Assembly: GCA_964502145.1 (NCBI GenBank)
Contig: CAZCVI010000005.1
Location: forward strand, 159,492 to 223,491
DNA: 64,000 nucleotides
Direction: 5' to 3'
Origin: CAZCVI01 sp964502145
GTDB lineage: Bacteria; Acidobacteriota; Aminicenantia; UBA2199
Shown here: positions 1-6,745 of the stretch, piece after piece
How the letters are laid out: each line of letters starts with the position of its first letter
How positions within the stretch are numbered: the stretch's first letter is position 1
Translations under genes and position numbers: made by a program
Notes under the pieces: generated by a model
The model's database searches: none
Told to the model about the DNA's origin: nothing
Seen by the model: only the letters and a program-made list of their open reading frames with translations

Positions 1-2
1 CC

Positions 3-197
3 CATCGCATTGGTCAAACCCGGAATGTATTCGTCTATCGAATGGTAGTCAAAGATACTATCGAAGAAAAGATGTTAGCCTTGCAACAACAGAAAAAAGA
101 ACTGGTAGAATCGCTAATCGCCTCGGAAACTGGTGGCTTAAAAAGTCTCAACCGTGAAGATATTCTAAAACTCTTCGAATACTCGGCGTCAAAATAA
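3..197 (+). CDS. SNF2-family helicase, C-terminal fragment (cut by window start)
   Basis: The window opens inside a reading frame whose first residues are HRIGQTRNVFVYRMV, matching the last helicase motif (RxHRIGQ) of SNF2/RapA-type ATPases. The remaining tail, through DTIEEKMLALQQQKKELVES and LFEYSASK, is the usual helical C-terminus with the conserved T-I-E-E-K element that follows motif VI in SNF2 proteins. These are DNA-translocating ATPases that act on nucleic-acid-protein complexes; the partner or target cannot be judged from 64 residues. The upstream part lies outside the window. It is followed by a hairpin repeat element and not by an obvious co-transcribed gene. The family call is well supported; the subfamily is not. 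Confidence 0.8.
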   Translation, partial: HRIGQTRNVFVYRMVVKDTIEEKMLALQQQKKELVESLIASETGGLKSLNREDILKLFEYSASK

Positions 198-226
198 AGA
201 AAAAGAGTGGCAGTGCATTTAGAGTG

Positions 227-386
227 CCTAAATCTGCAGTCGGGTTAATGGGAGTTATGGGAAGTATGGGAATTCTGGGAATGATGGGATAAACAGAAAT
301 TTTCCCATAACTCCCATAATTCCCAGAATTCCCATACTTCCCACATGCTTTTACGATGCTTTTAAAGAACTGGCCGTGCATTTAGG
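227..386. repeat. Inverted-repeat element, TGGGA type, copy A1
   Basis: Ends are exact inverted CCTAAAT/ATTTAGG. Inside, the left arm (about 247-285) is a run of 9-bp units of the form xxxxTGGGA, a short TAAACAGAAA spacer follows, and the right arm (about 300-345) is the same run in reverse complement (TCCCAxxxx). The arms match over roughly 30 nt, so single strands could form a long hairpin. It lies between the SNF2 gene and the promoter of the SpoIIE-like gene. No flanking target duplication was obvious. Confidence 0.85.
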
Positions 387-398
387 TTGCCCGCTAGA

Positions 399-427
399 TT
401 GACAAGCACCGCTGCACAAGTTATAAT
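399..427 (+). promoter_or_regulatory. Consensus sigma-70 type promoter, leaderless start
   Basis: TTGACA at 399-404, a 17-nt spacer and TATAAT at 422-427 form a perfect consensus. The ATG of the SpoIIE-like gene is at 434-436, only 6 nt after the -10 box, where transcription would itself begin. The mRNA would therefore have no or almost no 5' leader and no Shine-Dalgarno site. Confidence 0.75.
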
Positions 428-433
428 CAAAAA

Positions 434-1675
434 ATGACTGAACTAAAACATTGGACAAAATTGCAGAAAATCGCCTTAATTTTCGGGATCGCCGTGGTGG
501 GTGATTTTATCAGTAATTTTGTTGATTCTATTTCCAAGCAGAAGTGGGATGACGTGCTCTTGAATGTGATCAGCTTAGTCGCGATCGGGGTAGCGGTTTA
601 TTTATTAAGAGAACATTTTAAGCACGGCTGGGGGAATTTGTTGAAGCAGCGGGAAGCCACCCGCGATCAATTCGAGAAGAACCAGGGAAATATTAATCTC
701 AAAGATGCCGCTATTTTTTCTTTAACCTGGAGTAGAGAGATTTATCTGGGCATTCCAGAGGACCGCAAACCATTGGTTAAAACTTCCTTTACTTTGATTG
801 GTATTGCGATGGTCATCGTGTTTTTTAAGATCAGTAGTTTTGGTTTATTGGGGTATTTGTTGATTGTCGGGTTGATTTTAGCAGGTGTCAATTTATTAAT
901 TTGGGTAGTTAGCAGTGAGCGGCAGGAGAAGGATCGCATTGCCATTGAATTAGAAGCGGCCCGGAAAATGCAGTTGAGTTTGATGCCAGCCAAAGACCCG
1001 ATGATTGCTGGTTTTGATATTTCTGGGTGTTGTATTCCCGCCTTAAATGTTGGTGGTGATCTTTTTGATTTTGTTTGGGTTGGGAAAGAGCAAAACAAAT
1101 TATGTATTCCAGTTGTCGATGTTTCCGGCAAGGGGATGGATGCCGCATTAACCGCTGTTTATACCAGTGGTGCGCTTGTTTCTGAAGCGCAGCATAAAGA
1201 GGAACTGGTTACCGTAATGGACAATCTTAACCGTGCTATTTTTACCCGGCAGAATCGTTCCCGGTTTGTTTCTTTGCTTATGGCAGCATTGGATGTGAGT
1301 AGTATGCGTTTGGATTATGTCAATGCCGGGCAATCCAAGCCCTTGTTATTGCGAGATGATCAGGTTTCCGTTTTGAAGGGACAGGGAGCGCGTTTTCCTT
1401 TGGGTGTGTTGAAGTCTCCTCAGTACAAAGAACAATCCGTGCAATTAAAATCTGGCGATGCGCTTTTGTTTTTCACCGATGGAGTTACAGAAGCGATGAA
1501 CGAGAATCAAGAAATGTTTGGTGATATTCGTTTAAATGCCTTGTTTATAGATTTGGCGCGCCAGGGAACCAAAGCCAAAGATATGGTTCTGGCGATCAAG
1601 AACCAGGTGCAATCTTTTGCAGGCAAACAAGATCAACACGATGACATCACCATTGTAATCATAAAAGTAATCTGA
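434..1675 (+). CDS. Membrane-anchored SpoIIE/RsbU-type PP2C serine phosphatase
   Basis: The protein has 413 residues. The N-terminal half carries four likely membrane segments (about 10-28, 42-59, 118-137 and 139-160). A short helical linker ERQEKDRIAIELEAARKMQ leads into a PP2C-like SpoIIE domain (about 190-413) with metal-site motifs GGDLFDF, DVSGKGMDAAL, FFTDGVTEAMN and C-terminal DDITIVII. Family members dephosphorylate anti-sigma antagonist (STAS) proteins in partner-switching cascades, the membrane part receiving the signal. No STAS or RsbW-type kinase is adjacent, so the pathway is open. The start is fixed by a consensus promoter whose -10 box ends 6 nt before the ATG, which implies leaderless translation. 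Confidence 0.85.
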   Translation: MTELKHWTKLQKIALIFGIAVVGDFISNFVDSISKQKWDDVLLNVISLVAIGVAVYLLREHFKHGWGNLLKQREATRDQFEKNQGNINLKDAAIFSLTWSREIYLGIPEDRKPLVKTSFTLIGIAMVIVFFKISSFGLLGYLLIVGLILAGVNLLIWVVSSERQEKDRIAIELEAARKMQLSLMPAKDPMIAGFDISGCCIPALNVGGDLFDFVWVGKEQNKLCIPVVDVSGKGMDAALTAVYTSGALVSEAQHKEELVTVMDNLNRAIFTRQNRSRFVSLLMAALDVSSMRLDYVNAGQSKPLLLRDDQVSVLKGQGARFPLGVLKSPQYKEQSVQLKSGDALLFFTDGVTEAMNENQEMFGDIRLNALFIDLARQGTKAKDMVLAIKNQVQSFAGKQDQHDDITIVIIKVI

Positions 1676-1701
1676 TGTGTGATTCATCTCATTAATAAAA
1701 A

Positions 1702-1752
1702 TTTTGGAGGTGCAGGAACCTTTTATAAAAGGTTCTTGCCCGCCGGAGGCAC
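1702..1752. repeat. Short hairpin repeat ending CCGCCGGAGGC, copy C1
   Basis: An approximately 50-bp element: GGAGGTGCAGGAACC, a TTTTATAAAA centre, GGTTCTTGC and the tail CCGCCGGAGGC. The GAACC...GGTTC arms form a hairpin. Related copies lie at 10806-10857, 23866-23924 and 56329-56384. In this copy the GGAGG of the tail (1745-1749) sits 5 nt before the TTG start of the next gene and can serve as its Shine-Dalgarno site. Confidence 0.8.
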
Positions 1753-1754
1753 AA

Positions 1755-2405
1755 TTGAAAAAGAATTTAAGTCGAGTAATAGATTTAACCCATACGATAT
1801 GTGAGAACATGCCCGTGTATCCGGGCACCGAGCAGCCGCAGATTATTAAGCCTTGTACTATTGAGGCCAATGGATTTGTTGAACATCAGTTGACCTTCTT
1901 TACCCATACAGGCACTCATATTGATGCGCCCGCGCATATTTTGCCGCATGGGAAAACGTTGGACCAGATGTCTGTTGAGATGTTTATAGGTTCAGGAGCA
2001 GTGATTGATTTGCGTGTTATTCAGGGGCGTGAAATTCAATTATCCCATTTGATACCTTTCCAGCATCTGTTTGAAAGCAGTCAATTTATATTGCTTCATA
2101 CCGGTTGGAGTCAGTATTGGGGGCAGGAAGCTTATTTTTCCAATTATCCCGTGCTTACTGTTGAAGCTGCTCAGTGGGTACAAGGTTTTAAATTAAAAGG
2201 GATTGGTATGGATATGATTTCCATTGATGGTACAGATACTCCTAGCTTGCCTATTCACCATATTTTATTGGAGAGTGGGATAATAATTGAGAATCTCACC
2301 CAATTGGAGCAATTGCCGCAGAGTGGCTTTACTTTTTGTTGTTTTCCATTGAAGTTAGTAGCTGCCGATGGTTCGCCCGTGCGAGCTGTGGGGATAGTTG
2401 CCTGA
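1755..2405 (+). CDS. Cyclase-family metal hydrolase (kynurenine formamidase-like)
   Basis: About 216 residues from the TTG at 1755; the frame is open upstream to 1704, but that stretch is the hairpin repeat. The N-terminus RVIDLTHTICENMPVYPG and the motif HTGTHIDAPAH are the signature of the cyclase / arylformamidase family, whose His and Asp residues bind divalent metal (Mn or Zn). Known members hydrolyse N-formylkynurenine or related amides or lactones; the substrate here is not predictable and no kynurenine genes are adjacent. GGAGG at 1745-1749 supports the TTG start. The 3' end overlaps the extended open frame of the next gene, but that gene's likely start is further on. Family confidence is high, substrate unknown. 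Confidence 0.8.
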   Translation: MKKNLSRVIDLTHTICENMPVYPGTEQPQIIKPCTIEANGFVEHQLTFFTHTGTHIDAPAHILPHGKTLDQMSVEMFIGSGAVIDLRVIQGREIQLSHLIPFQHLFESSQFILLHTGWSQYWGQEAYFSNYPVLTVEAAQWVQGFKLKGIGMDMISIDGTDTPSLPIHHILLESGIIIENLTQLEQLPQSGFTFCCFPLKLVAADGSPVRAVGIVA

Positions 2406-2475
2406 TAAGTTGGATTCTCTGTCAAGTTTAAGGAAAGACTGGATTATCTGCAGAAAAGAAATAAAAAAGAATGAC

Positions 2476-3459
2476 ATGTTAAAAATAGGACATTTAGAAA
2501 TAAAAACCAATGCCATGTTGGCCCCGTTAGCCGCGTTGACAGATATCGTGTTTCGGCGTTTGATCGATGAGATCGGTTTTGCCGGTTTTATGGTTACCGA
2601 GATGATCTCTGCCGAGGGGTTGCGTCGTATGCAAACGAAAACCCTGGGCATGATTCAACCCGCTGCATTCAAAAGCCCCCAGTTCATCCAGTTATTCGGT
2701 GGCGAACCGCAACCGTTTATAGATGCGGTCAAGTACGTGGAAAACGAGACGGATTATAAAGGCATTGATATTAATATGGGGTGTCCGGCCACCAAAGTGA
2801 TCAAAAGAGGCGCGGGTGCCGCATTATTAAAAACTCCTTTGCAAATCGCAGCTATTGTACGCGAGATCAAACAGAATACCCACCTTCCTATAACTGTAAA
2901 AATACGGCTGGGGTTCCAAGTGGTGAATGTGTTTGAGATTGTCAAGATACTCGAAGAGGAAGGCGCCGATGCTATTACTGTTCATTTCCGGTTACGGTGC
3001 CAGGGGTATAGTGGCCAAGCGGATTGGCAATATGCGCCCCTGATTCGTCAGCAATTAAAAAAGGAAACGGTTTTCCTGGGCAATGGCGATATTAAAACGG
3101 CCACTGACGCCCACGAGAAAATGCAAATCGTGGATGGCGTGATGATTGGTAGGGGAGCGGTGATCAACCCTTTGATTTTTGCCGAGATTGCTGGAGCAGT
3201 TCCGCCAACAGGAGACGGACCAGGGCATTTGAATATGAAGTGGGTCTATTACCGTTTATTGGAATTGATCGAAGAACATTATCCACCGGATATGCGTTTG
3301 AATCGCATTAAAGCGTTTGCCCGTTTTATTTTTAGTAATCGTAAATTTTCCAAGGTCATCCGTCATCAAATTTACACCTGTTCCGGGTACGATGCCGCCA
3401 AAGAGTTGTTCCGTTCCATCATGTTGGATGAATACCTCTCCGTGCCCAGGCAATTGTGA
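2476..3459 (+). CDS. dus: tRNA-dihydrouridine synthase (Dus family)
   Basis: About 327 residues from ATG 2476. A TTG at 2398 would add 26 residues unlike the family, so the ATG is preferred. It reduces uridines in the tRNA D-loop using FMN and NADPH. Visible family motifs are LAPLAALTDIVFR at the N-terminus, TEMISAEGL, the catalytic cysteine (C103) in INMGCPATKVIKRGAGAALL, VKIRLGF, the HxR motif in TVHFRLRCQGYSG, and the FMN phosphate-binding GNGDI and GVMIGRGA. Length is normal for bacterial Dus proteins (about 310-340). It is probably co-transcribed with the cyclase-family gene upstream and the YjbQ gene 24 bp downstream. The Dus subgroup (A, B or C) is not assigned. Confidence 0.9.
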   Translation: MLKIGHLEIKTNAMLAPLAALTDIVFRRLIDEIGFAGFMVTEMISAEGLRRMQTKTLGMIQPAAFKSPQFIQLFGGEPQPFIDAVKYVENETDYKGIDINMGCPATKVIKRGAGAALLKTPLQIAAIVREIKQNTHLPITVKIRLGFQVVNVFEIVKILEEEGADAITVHFRLRCQGYSGQADWQYAPLIRQQLKKETVFLGNGDIKTATDAHEKMQIVDGVMIGRGAVINPLIFAEIAGAVPPTGDGPGHLNMKWVYYRLLELIEEHYPPDMRLNRIKAFARFIFSNRKFSKVIRHQIYTCSGYDAAKELFRSIMLDEYLSVPRQL

Positions 3460-3483
3460 AGAGTAAAAAAATCGAGGTGAATC

Positions 3484-3894
3484 ATGAGTGATAAGAATTT
3501 CCAGGCTTTTAATGTTAAAACGTCCGCCAATATCCAGTTTGTTGATATTACCCGTGAGGTTCGCCATTGTGTTTCCGAGAAAGGAGTTCAATCCGGTATC
3601 GTCTTAGTATATACCCCGCATACGACCGCCGGTATTACCATCAATGAGAATGCCGATCCGGCAGTCACGGCAGATATCGAAGCTTTCCTCAAAAACAAAT
3701 TTCCCCACGAACCCTATTTCCGCCATATGGAAGGAAATTCCCCTTCTCATATTATGTCCAGTTATTTTTCTGCTTCCGAGACATTGATTATTGATGGTGG
3801 TCAATTGGTTCTGGGCACGTGGCAGGGAATCTATTTCTGTGAATTCGACGGCCCCAGAAACCGCCAAGTTCATGTGAAAGTTATTGCTGGGTAG
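3484..3894 (+). CDS. YjbQ / UPF0047 family protein
   Basis: 136 residues, full length for the family. Family marks are YTPHTTAGITINENADP near residues 40-55 and the C-terminal GTWQGIYFCEFDGPRNRQVHVK stretch with the conserved glycine-tryptophan-glutamine and Glu-x-Asp-Gly-Pro residues. NCBI names this family secondary thiamine-phosphate synthase enzyme, from suppression data in E. coli; the physiological reaction is uncertain. GAGGTGA at 3474-3480 is a good ribosome site for ATG 3484. It follows the Dus gene by 24 bp, so they are likely one operon. Confidence 0.85.
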   Translation: MSDKNFQAFNVKTSANIQFVDITREVRHCVSEKGVQSGIVLVYTPHTTAGITINENADPAVTADIEAFLKNKFPHEPYFRHMEGNSPSHIMSSYFSASETLIIDGGQLVLGTWQGIYFCEFDGPRNRQVHVKVIAG

Positions 3895-3930
3895 GGTTGG
3901 GATGGTATTATTGATTTCCCTTGTTTTTTG

Positions 3931-4824
3931 TCAATAAGGTTGAAGACGATTCTCAATAAGTTTTTTTAGTTCACGAAAATCATCTGGTTGCTTGGATATG
4001 TCTTTCCCTAAAAGGTTTTTTACCACAATATTTATTTTATCTTGACCTTCCACTGGATTACCCATCTGATTAACCACCTTGAAACAGTTGGATTGAATAA
4101 TCTGAGAGAGTACTTTTTTCCCTTGGATCATTTCCAACCATTTACCAGTGCCGAATTTCAGGGGTATTACATCATTGGTCATTAAGTGAAGAGTACTTTT
4201 GAAACGTTTTTCCACTTCATTCAGATTACCTTTGGCAGCAACATTTTTTTTAAATGTTTCGAACTCCTTCAAGGCCCGCAATTTTTCAACAGCCTGTTCT
4301 GGTGTTTTGAAATCAGATGGGTTGGTAAATTTCTCTACCCATGTCTGTTTTAATTCTTCTCGAATAGATACGATGACATGGTTCGCCGCATCAATATAAA
4401 GGCGATCTTGACAGGATTGTTTAATCTTGTTTTCCAGTACGTTTTTACTTACTTTCACGAAATCTGAATTCATAAGATAATCCGGAGCGAGGAAATAGTT
4501 CTCGATCTCACGATATTTCCAGATTAATAAGTTGTGGGTTTTCGGATTAGGGAAATTTTTCCAGCATTGATTTACATAATCATCATCATGATGATGGTCT
4601 CTATCAATCAGGAAATAATAGGTGGGATGGAATGGATGCAGCGCTTGCGCAACGCTACTTACGCTAAAAGATGGACCCAGTGGTTCCACAGCAATTTTTT
4701 CCTCAAAAAGCTCTCTTATAATTTGAACATCAATGGATTCTTCGTCGTGGCCTTCAACAAACAAAACATGGTTAGCATTCTGCTTCACATCTTCTGGAAG
4801 TGTTTCTCTATTGATCGGAATCAT
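3931..4824 (-). CDS. DUF4435/TOPRIM-like protein, AriB-like partner of the adjacent ATPase
   Basis: 297 residues. The N-terminal region shows a TOPRIM-like acidic arrangement: E24 in LFVEGHDEES and the D-x-D pair D74/D76 in YFLIDRDHHHDDD, followed by KYREIENYFL (E106, E108), the hallmark block of DUF4435 proteins. In the PARIS anti-phage system an ABC-type ATPase (AriA) releases a DUF4435 TOPRIM nuclease (AriB) when phage inhibitors are sensed. Here the gene overlaps the 3' end of an AAA ATPase by 4 bp (ATGA), so the two are translationally coupled. The order (ATPase first) and domains fit a PARIS-like or OLD-like two-gene defence module. Nuclease activity is inferred from the acidic residues only. 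Confidence 0.65.
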   Translation of the reverse strand: MIPINRETLPEDVKQNANHVLFVEGHDEESIDVQIIRELFEEKIAVEPLGPSFSVSSVAQALHPFHPTYYFLIDRDHHHDDDYVNQCWKNFPNPKTHNLLIWKYREIENYFLAPDYLMNSDFVKVSKNVLENKIKQSCQDRLYIDAANHVIVSIREELKQTWVEKFTNPSDFKTPEQAVEKLRALKEFETFKKNVAAKGNLNEVEKRFKSTLHLMTNDVIPLKFGTGKWLEMIQGKKVLSQIIQSNCFKVVNQMGNPVEGQDKINIVVKNLLGKDISKQPDDFRELKKLIENRLQPY

Positions 4825-5906
4825 GACTTAGCTCCAGTGGCACTCTGGAGAAGGAATCTGTGCTTTATATCCACGGAACCAAAAATCTCTTCCGAATGGG
4901 TGGCAATGATATACTGGTTGTGAGGTGCGATTTTTCCCAGTTGCCGTACAAAATTTATTTGCCATTCAGGGTTTAAATGTAATTCAGGTTCATCAATGAG
5001 CACAACGCTGGGATTGTTCCTGGTTTTGTGCCAGATCAGGAATAGGGTTGAGATAATTTCTTTCTGTCCTGAACTTAACCCATCAAAGGTAAATGTTGGA
5101 CCACCATCTACCGGTTGAATACGAAAATCAACCCGATTATCCGAGAAAGGTCGAAGTTTTGAGATGGTTCCACCAGCATAGTGTTTTACAAGCTTATTGA
5201 GTTCAGTCTGAATATCCTGGGATTGATCGTTATCCAATTTTTCGAAGAGGTTCGCCTTGCTCATCATGGAAAGAAGTATCAGTTTCTTGAACATACTTAC
5301 CGGCGCTTCAGGAGCCGACAGCGAAGAAAATTGATTATTGTCATTCTCATCAACCATCACACCAAGTTTGAGATGCCCTTCCTGAACTTTCCTGTAACTG
5401 TGAAAATAGAGGAAATGTTCAAAGAGCATGGGGTTGGGGTTCATACCATTCATGATTGAAACAAAGTGATCGATCAGTTTCTTTTGATCCCAAGCGTTTG
5501 GTTCTTGAAGGCTCAATTGATTTTTCGATTCGCTCTTGACAGTGACTCTTCCTGATTTTTCGATCTCTATGGATAAGGTAATCGTCTTATCTCCGACAAT
5601 AACTTCCCCTTCTATTTTAGCAGAGGAGGCTCCGGCGCGGATAATCATTTCTTGTAAATCAATAAATATATTAGGACGATATATAAAGCTACCCCCCAAG
5701 GAATGGGAGAATAATCCAATAAAGAGTAACGTGCAGCATTCCAACACAGACGTTTTTCCCAACCCATTACGACTTCCCATAACCTCAACATCACTGTCTC
5801 CAGCCATTACAGGCCCTAAAAAATCAATCTCCAATTCATCAATGCCCTTGTAGTTGAGAATTTGTATCCGCCTGATTCGGATGTCTTTGCTCTTTTTCTC
5901 TTTCAT
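4821..5906 (-). CDS. AAA/ABC-type ATPase, AriA-like or OLD-like, of a putative defence pair
   Basis: 361 residues forming one compact ABC-ATPase: Walker A GSRNGLGKTS (K51), signature FDGLSSGQKE (about 276-283), Walker B VVLIDEPELH (D305, E306), and the H-switch IIATHSEEIF (H337). The N-terminus, IRIRRIQILNYKGIDELEIDF, is typical of the AAA_15/AAA_21 SMC-like group. There is no long coiled coil and no TOPRIM of its own, unlike classical OLD proteins; the TOPRIM-like domain sits in the overlapping next gene. The pair lies between housekeeping genes and inverted-repeat elements, a common site for defence cassettes. It is somewhat shorter than typical AriA, so PARIS-like is an inference; toxin-antitoxin or retron-type ATPases are alternatives. 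Confidence 0.75.
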   Translation of the reverse strand: MKEKKSKDIRIRRIQILNYKGIDELEIDFLGPVMAGDSDVEVMGSRNGLGKTSVLECCTLLFIGLFSHSLGGSFIYRPNIFIDLQEMIIRAGASSAKIEGEVIVGDKTITLSIEIEKSGRVTVKSESKNQLSLQEPNAWDQKKLIDHFVSIMNGMNPNPMLFEHFLYFHSYRKVQEGHLKLGVMVDENDNNQFSSLSAPEAPVSMFKKLILLSMMSKANLFEKLDNDQSQDIQTELNKLVKHYAGGTISKLRPFSDNRVDFRIQPVDGGPTFTFDGLSSGQKEIISTLFLIWHKTRNNPSVVLIDEPELHLNPEWQINFVRQLGKIAPHNQYIIATHSEEIFGSVDIKHRFLLQSATGAKS

Positions 5907-6071
5907 GTTTTTTCTCCTGTCACTGTTCTTGCAAGGTCCGGTTTGTCTTCTTTGTTTTCATGATATAATGATACACCAAAAGCGGTTTGAATTCAATTCT
6001 TCAAGAATGAGGTTTACTTGAAAGTTTTAGCCGGATAGGCTTGTAACTGCACTGAATAAAGAACTCCAATT

Positions 6072-6240
6072 CCTGGATTCACCCCCAAATTAATGGGAAG
6101 ACTGGGAAATATGGGAAGTATGTGAATTATGGGATAAACAGAAATATTCCCATTCCTCCCATAATTCCTGTTACTCACGTAACTCCCATAACTCCCACAT
6201 TGCCTCACCATGTATTCAAGAATTTGGTGGTGGATTTAGG
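6072..6240. repeat. Inverted-repeat element, TGGGA type, copy A2
   Basis: It starts CCTGGATTCACCCCCAAATT and ends with the matching inverted end (...GGTGGTGGATTTAGG). Inside are 9-bp units ending in TGGGA, a TAAACAGAAA spacer, then the reverse-complement units (TCCCATAAC, TCCCATAAT and similar), more degenerate than in copy A1. It lies between the defence pair and the promoter of the small gene at 6376. Confidence 0.8.
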
Positions 6241-6253
6241 AATTCCTTTTGGC

Positions 6254-6282
6254 TTGCTTTTTGCCCGTGATTCTATTATAAT
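6254..6282 (+). promoter_or_regulatory. Putative sigma-70 promoter
   Basis: TTGCTT at 6254-6259 and TATAAT at 6277-6282, 17 nt apart, start 14 nt after the end of inverted-repeat element A2. It would drive the small gene at 6376 and probably the large sensor kinase after it. Confidence 0.55.
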
Positions 6283-6375
6283 CCTCTCGATCCAATTTAT
6301 TTTGAATCAACCCGGATCATGGTATAAATTTAGATAGGAATTTAAATAGGAATTTTTATTGTTCTGGAGGAATAA

Positions 6376-6723
6376 ATGGCTATGAATATTATTTTAAACA
6401 AAAAGAAAAATGGTTTGGGTGATGTCAAGTTTAAGTATAAAAGACCCACTGTTAAGGAATGGACAGAGTTAGCAGATGCGAATATACCAGTCCATCTGGA
6501 TAAAGATAATAATGTCTTGCAGCTTAAAGCGAAAAAAGTTACGGAAATAGATAGCTGTCTGGAAGTTCTTCCACCAAAAGACGGGGACCAAATCATTGCC
6601 TTGGGTATCGAGTACAACCCCCAGTCAAAAATATGGGAAATAAAACTTAAGAAACCGCTACTCGATAACGAGAACGAGCCACCGACTGTAAACGTAACCA
6701 TGGGGGATGATCGAAGAGAATAA
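6376..6723 (+). CDS. Small hypothetical protein upstream of hybrid sensor kinase
   Basis: 115 residues, not recognised. It is rich in lysine and acidic residues with alternating hydrophobics (VHLDKDNNVLQLKAKKV, IWEIKLKKPLL), suggesting a small soluble beta protein; no signal peptide or membrane segment is seen. GGAGG at 6366-6370 is correctly spaced for ATG 6376. It ends 22 bp before the sensor kinase start and shares its promoter, so it may be a partner or modulator, but no function can be assigned. Confidence 0.6.
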   Translation: MAMNIILNKKKNGLGDVKFKYKRPTVKEWTELADANIPVHLDKDNNVLQLKAKKVTEIDSCLEVLPPKDGDQIIALGIEYNPQSKIWEIKLKKPLLDNENEPPTVNVTMGDDRRE

Positions 6724-6745
6724 ACCAGGGAAACCATGACTTAAA

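Noticed and set aside
148..381. Open frames through the inverted-repeat elements (e.g. repeated YG, LD or WT triplets)
   Set aside because: The 9-bp unit equals three codons, so any frame stays open and repetitive. There are no ribosome sites, and both strands are open, so they reflect the repeat and not proteins.
227..386. Simple Rho-independent terminator
   Set aside because: The arms are made of 9-bp units, ends are conserved in about ten places, and there is no T-run after the stem; it is an element and not just a terminator, though it may stop transcription.
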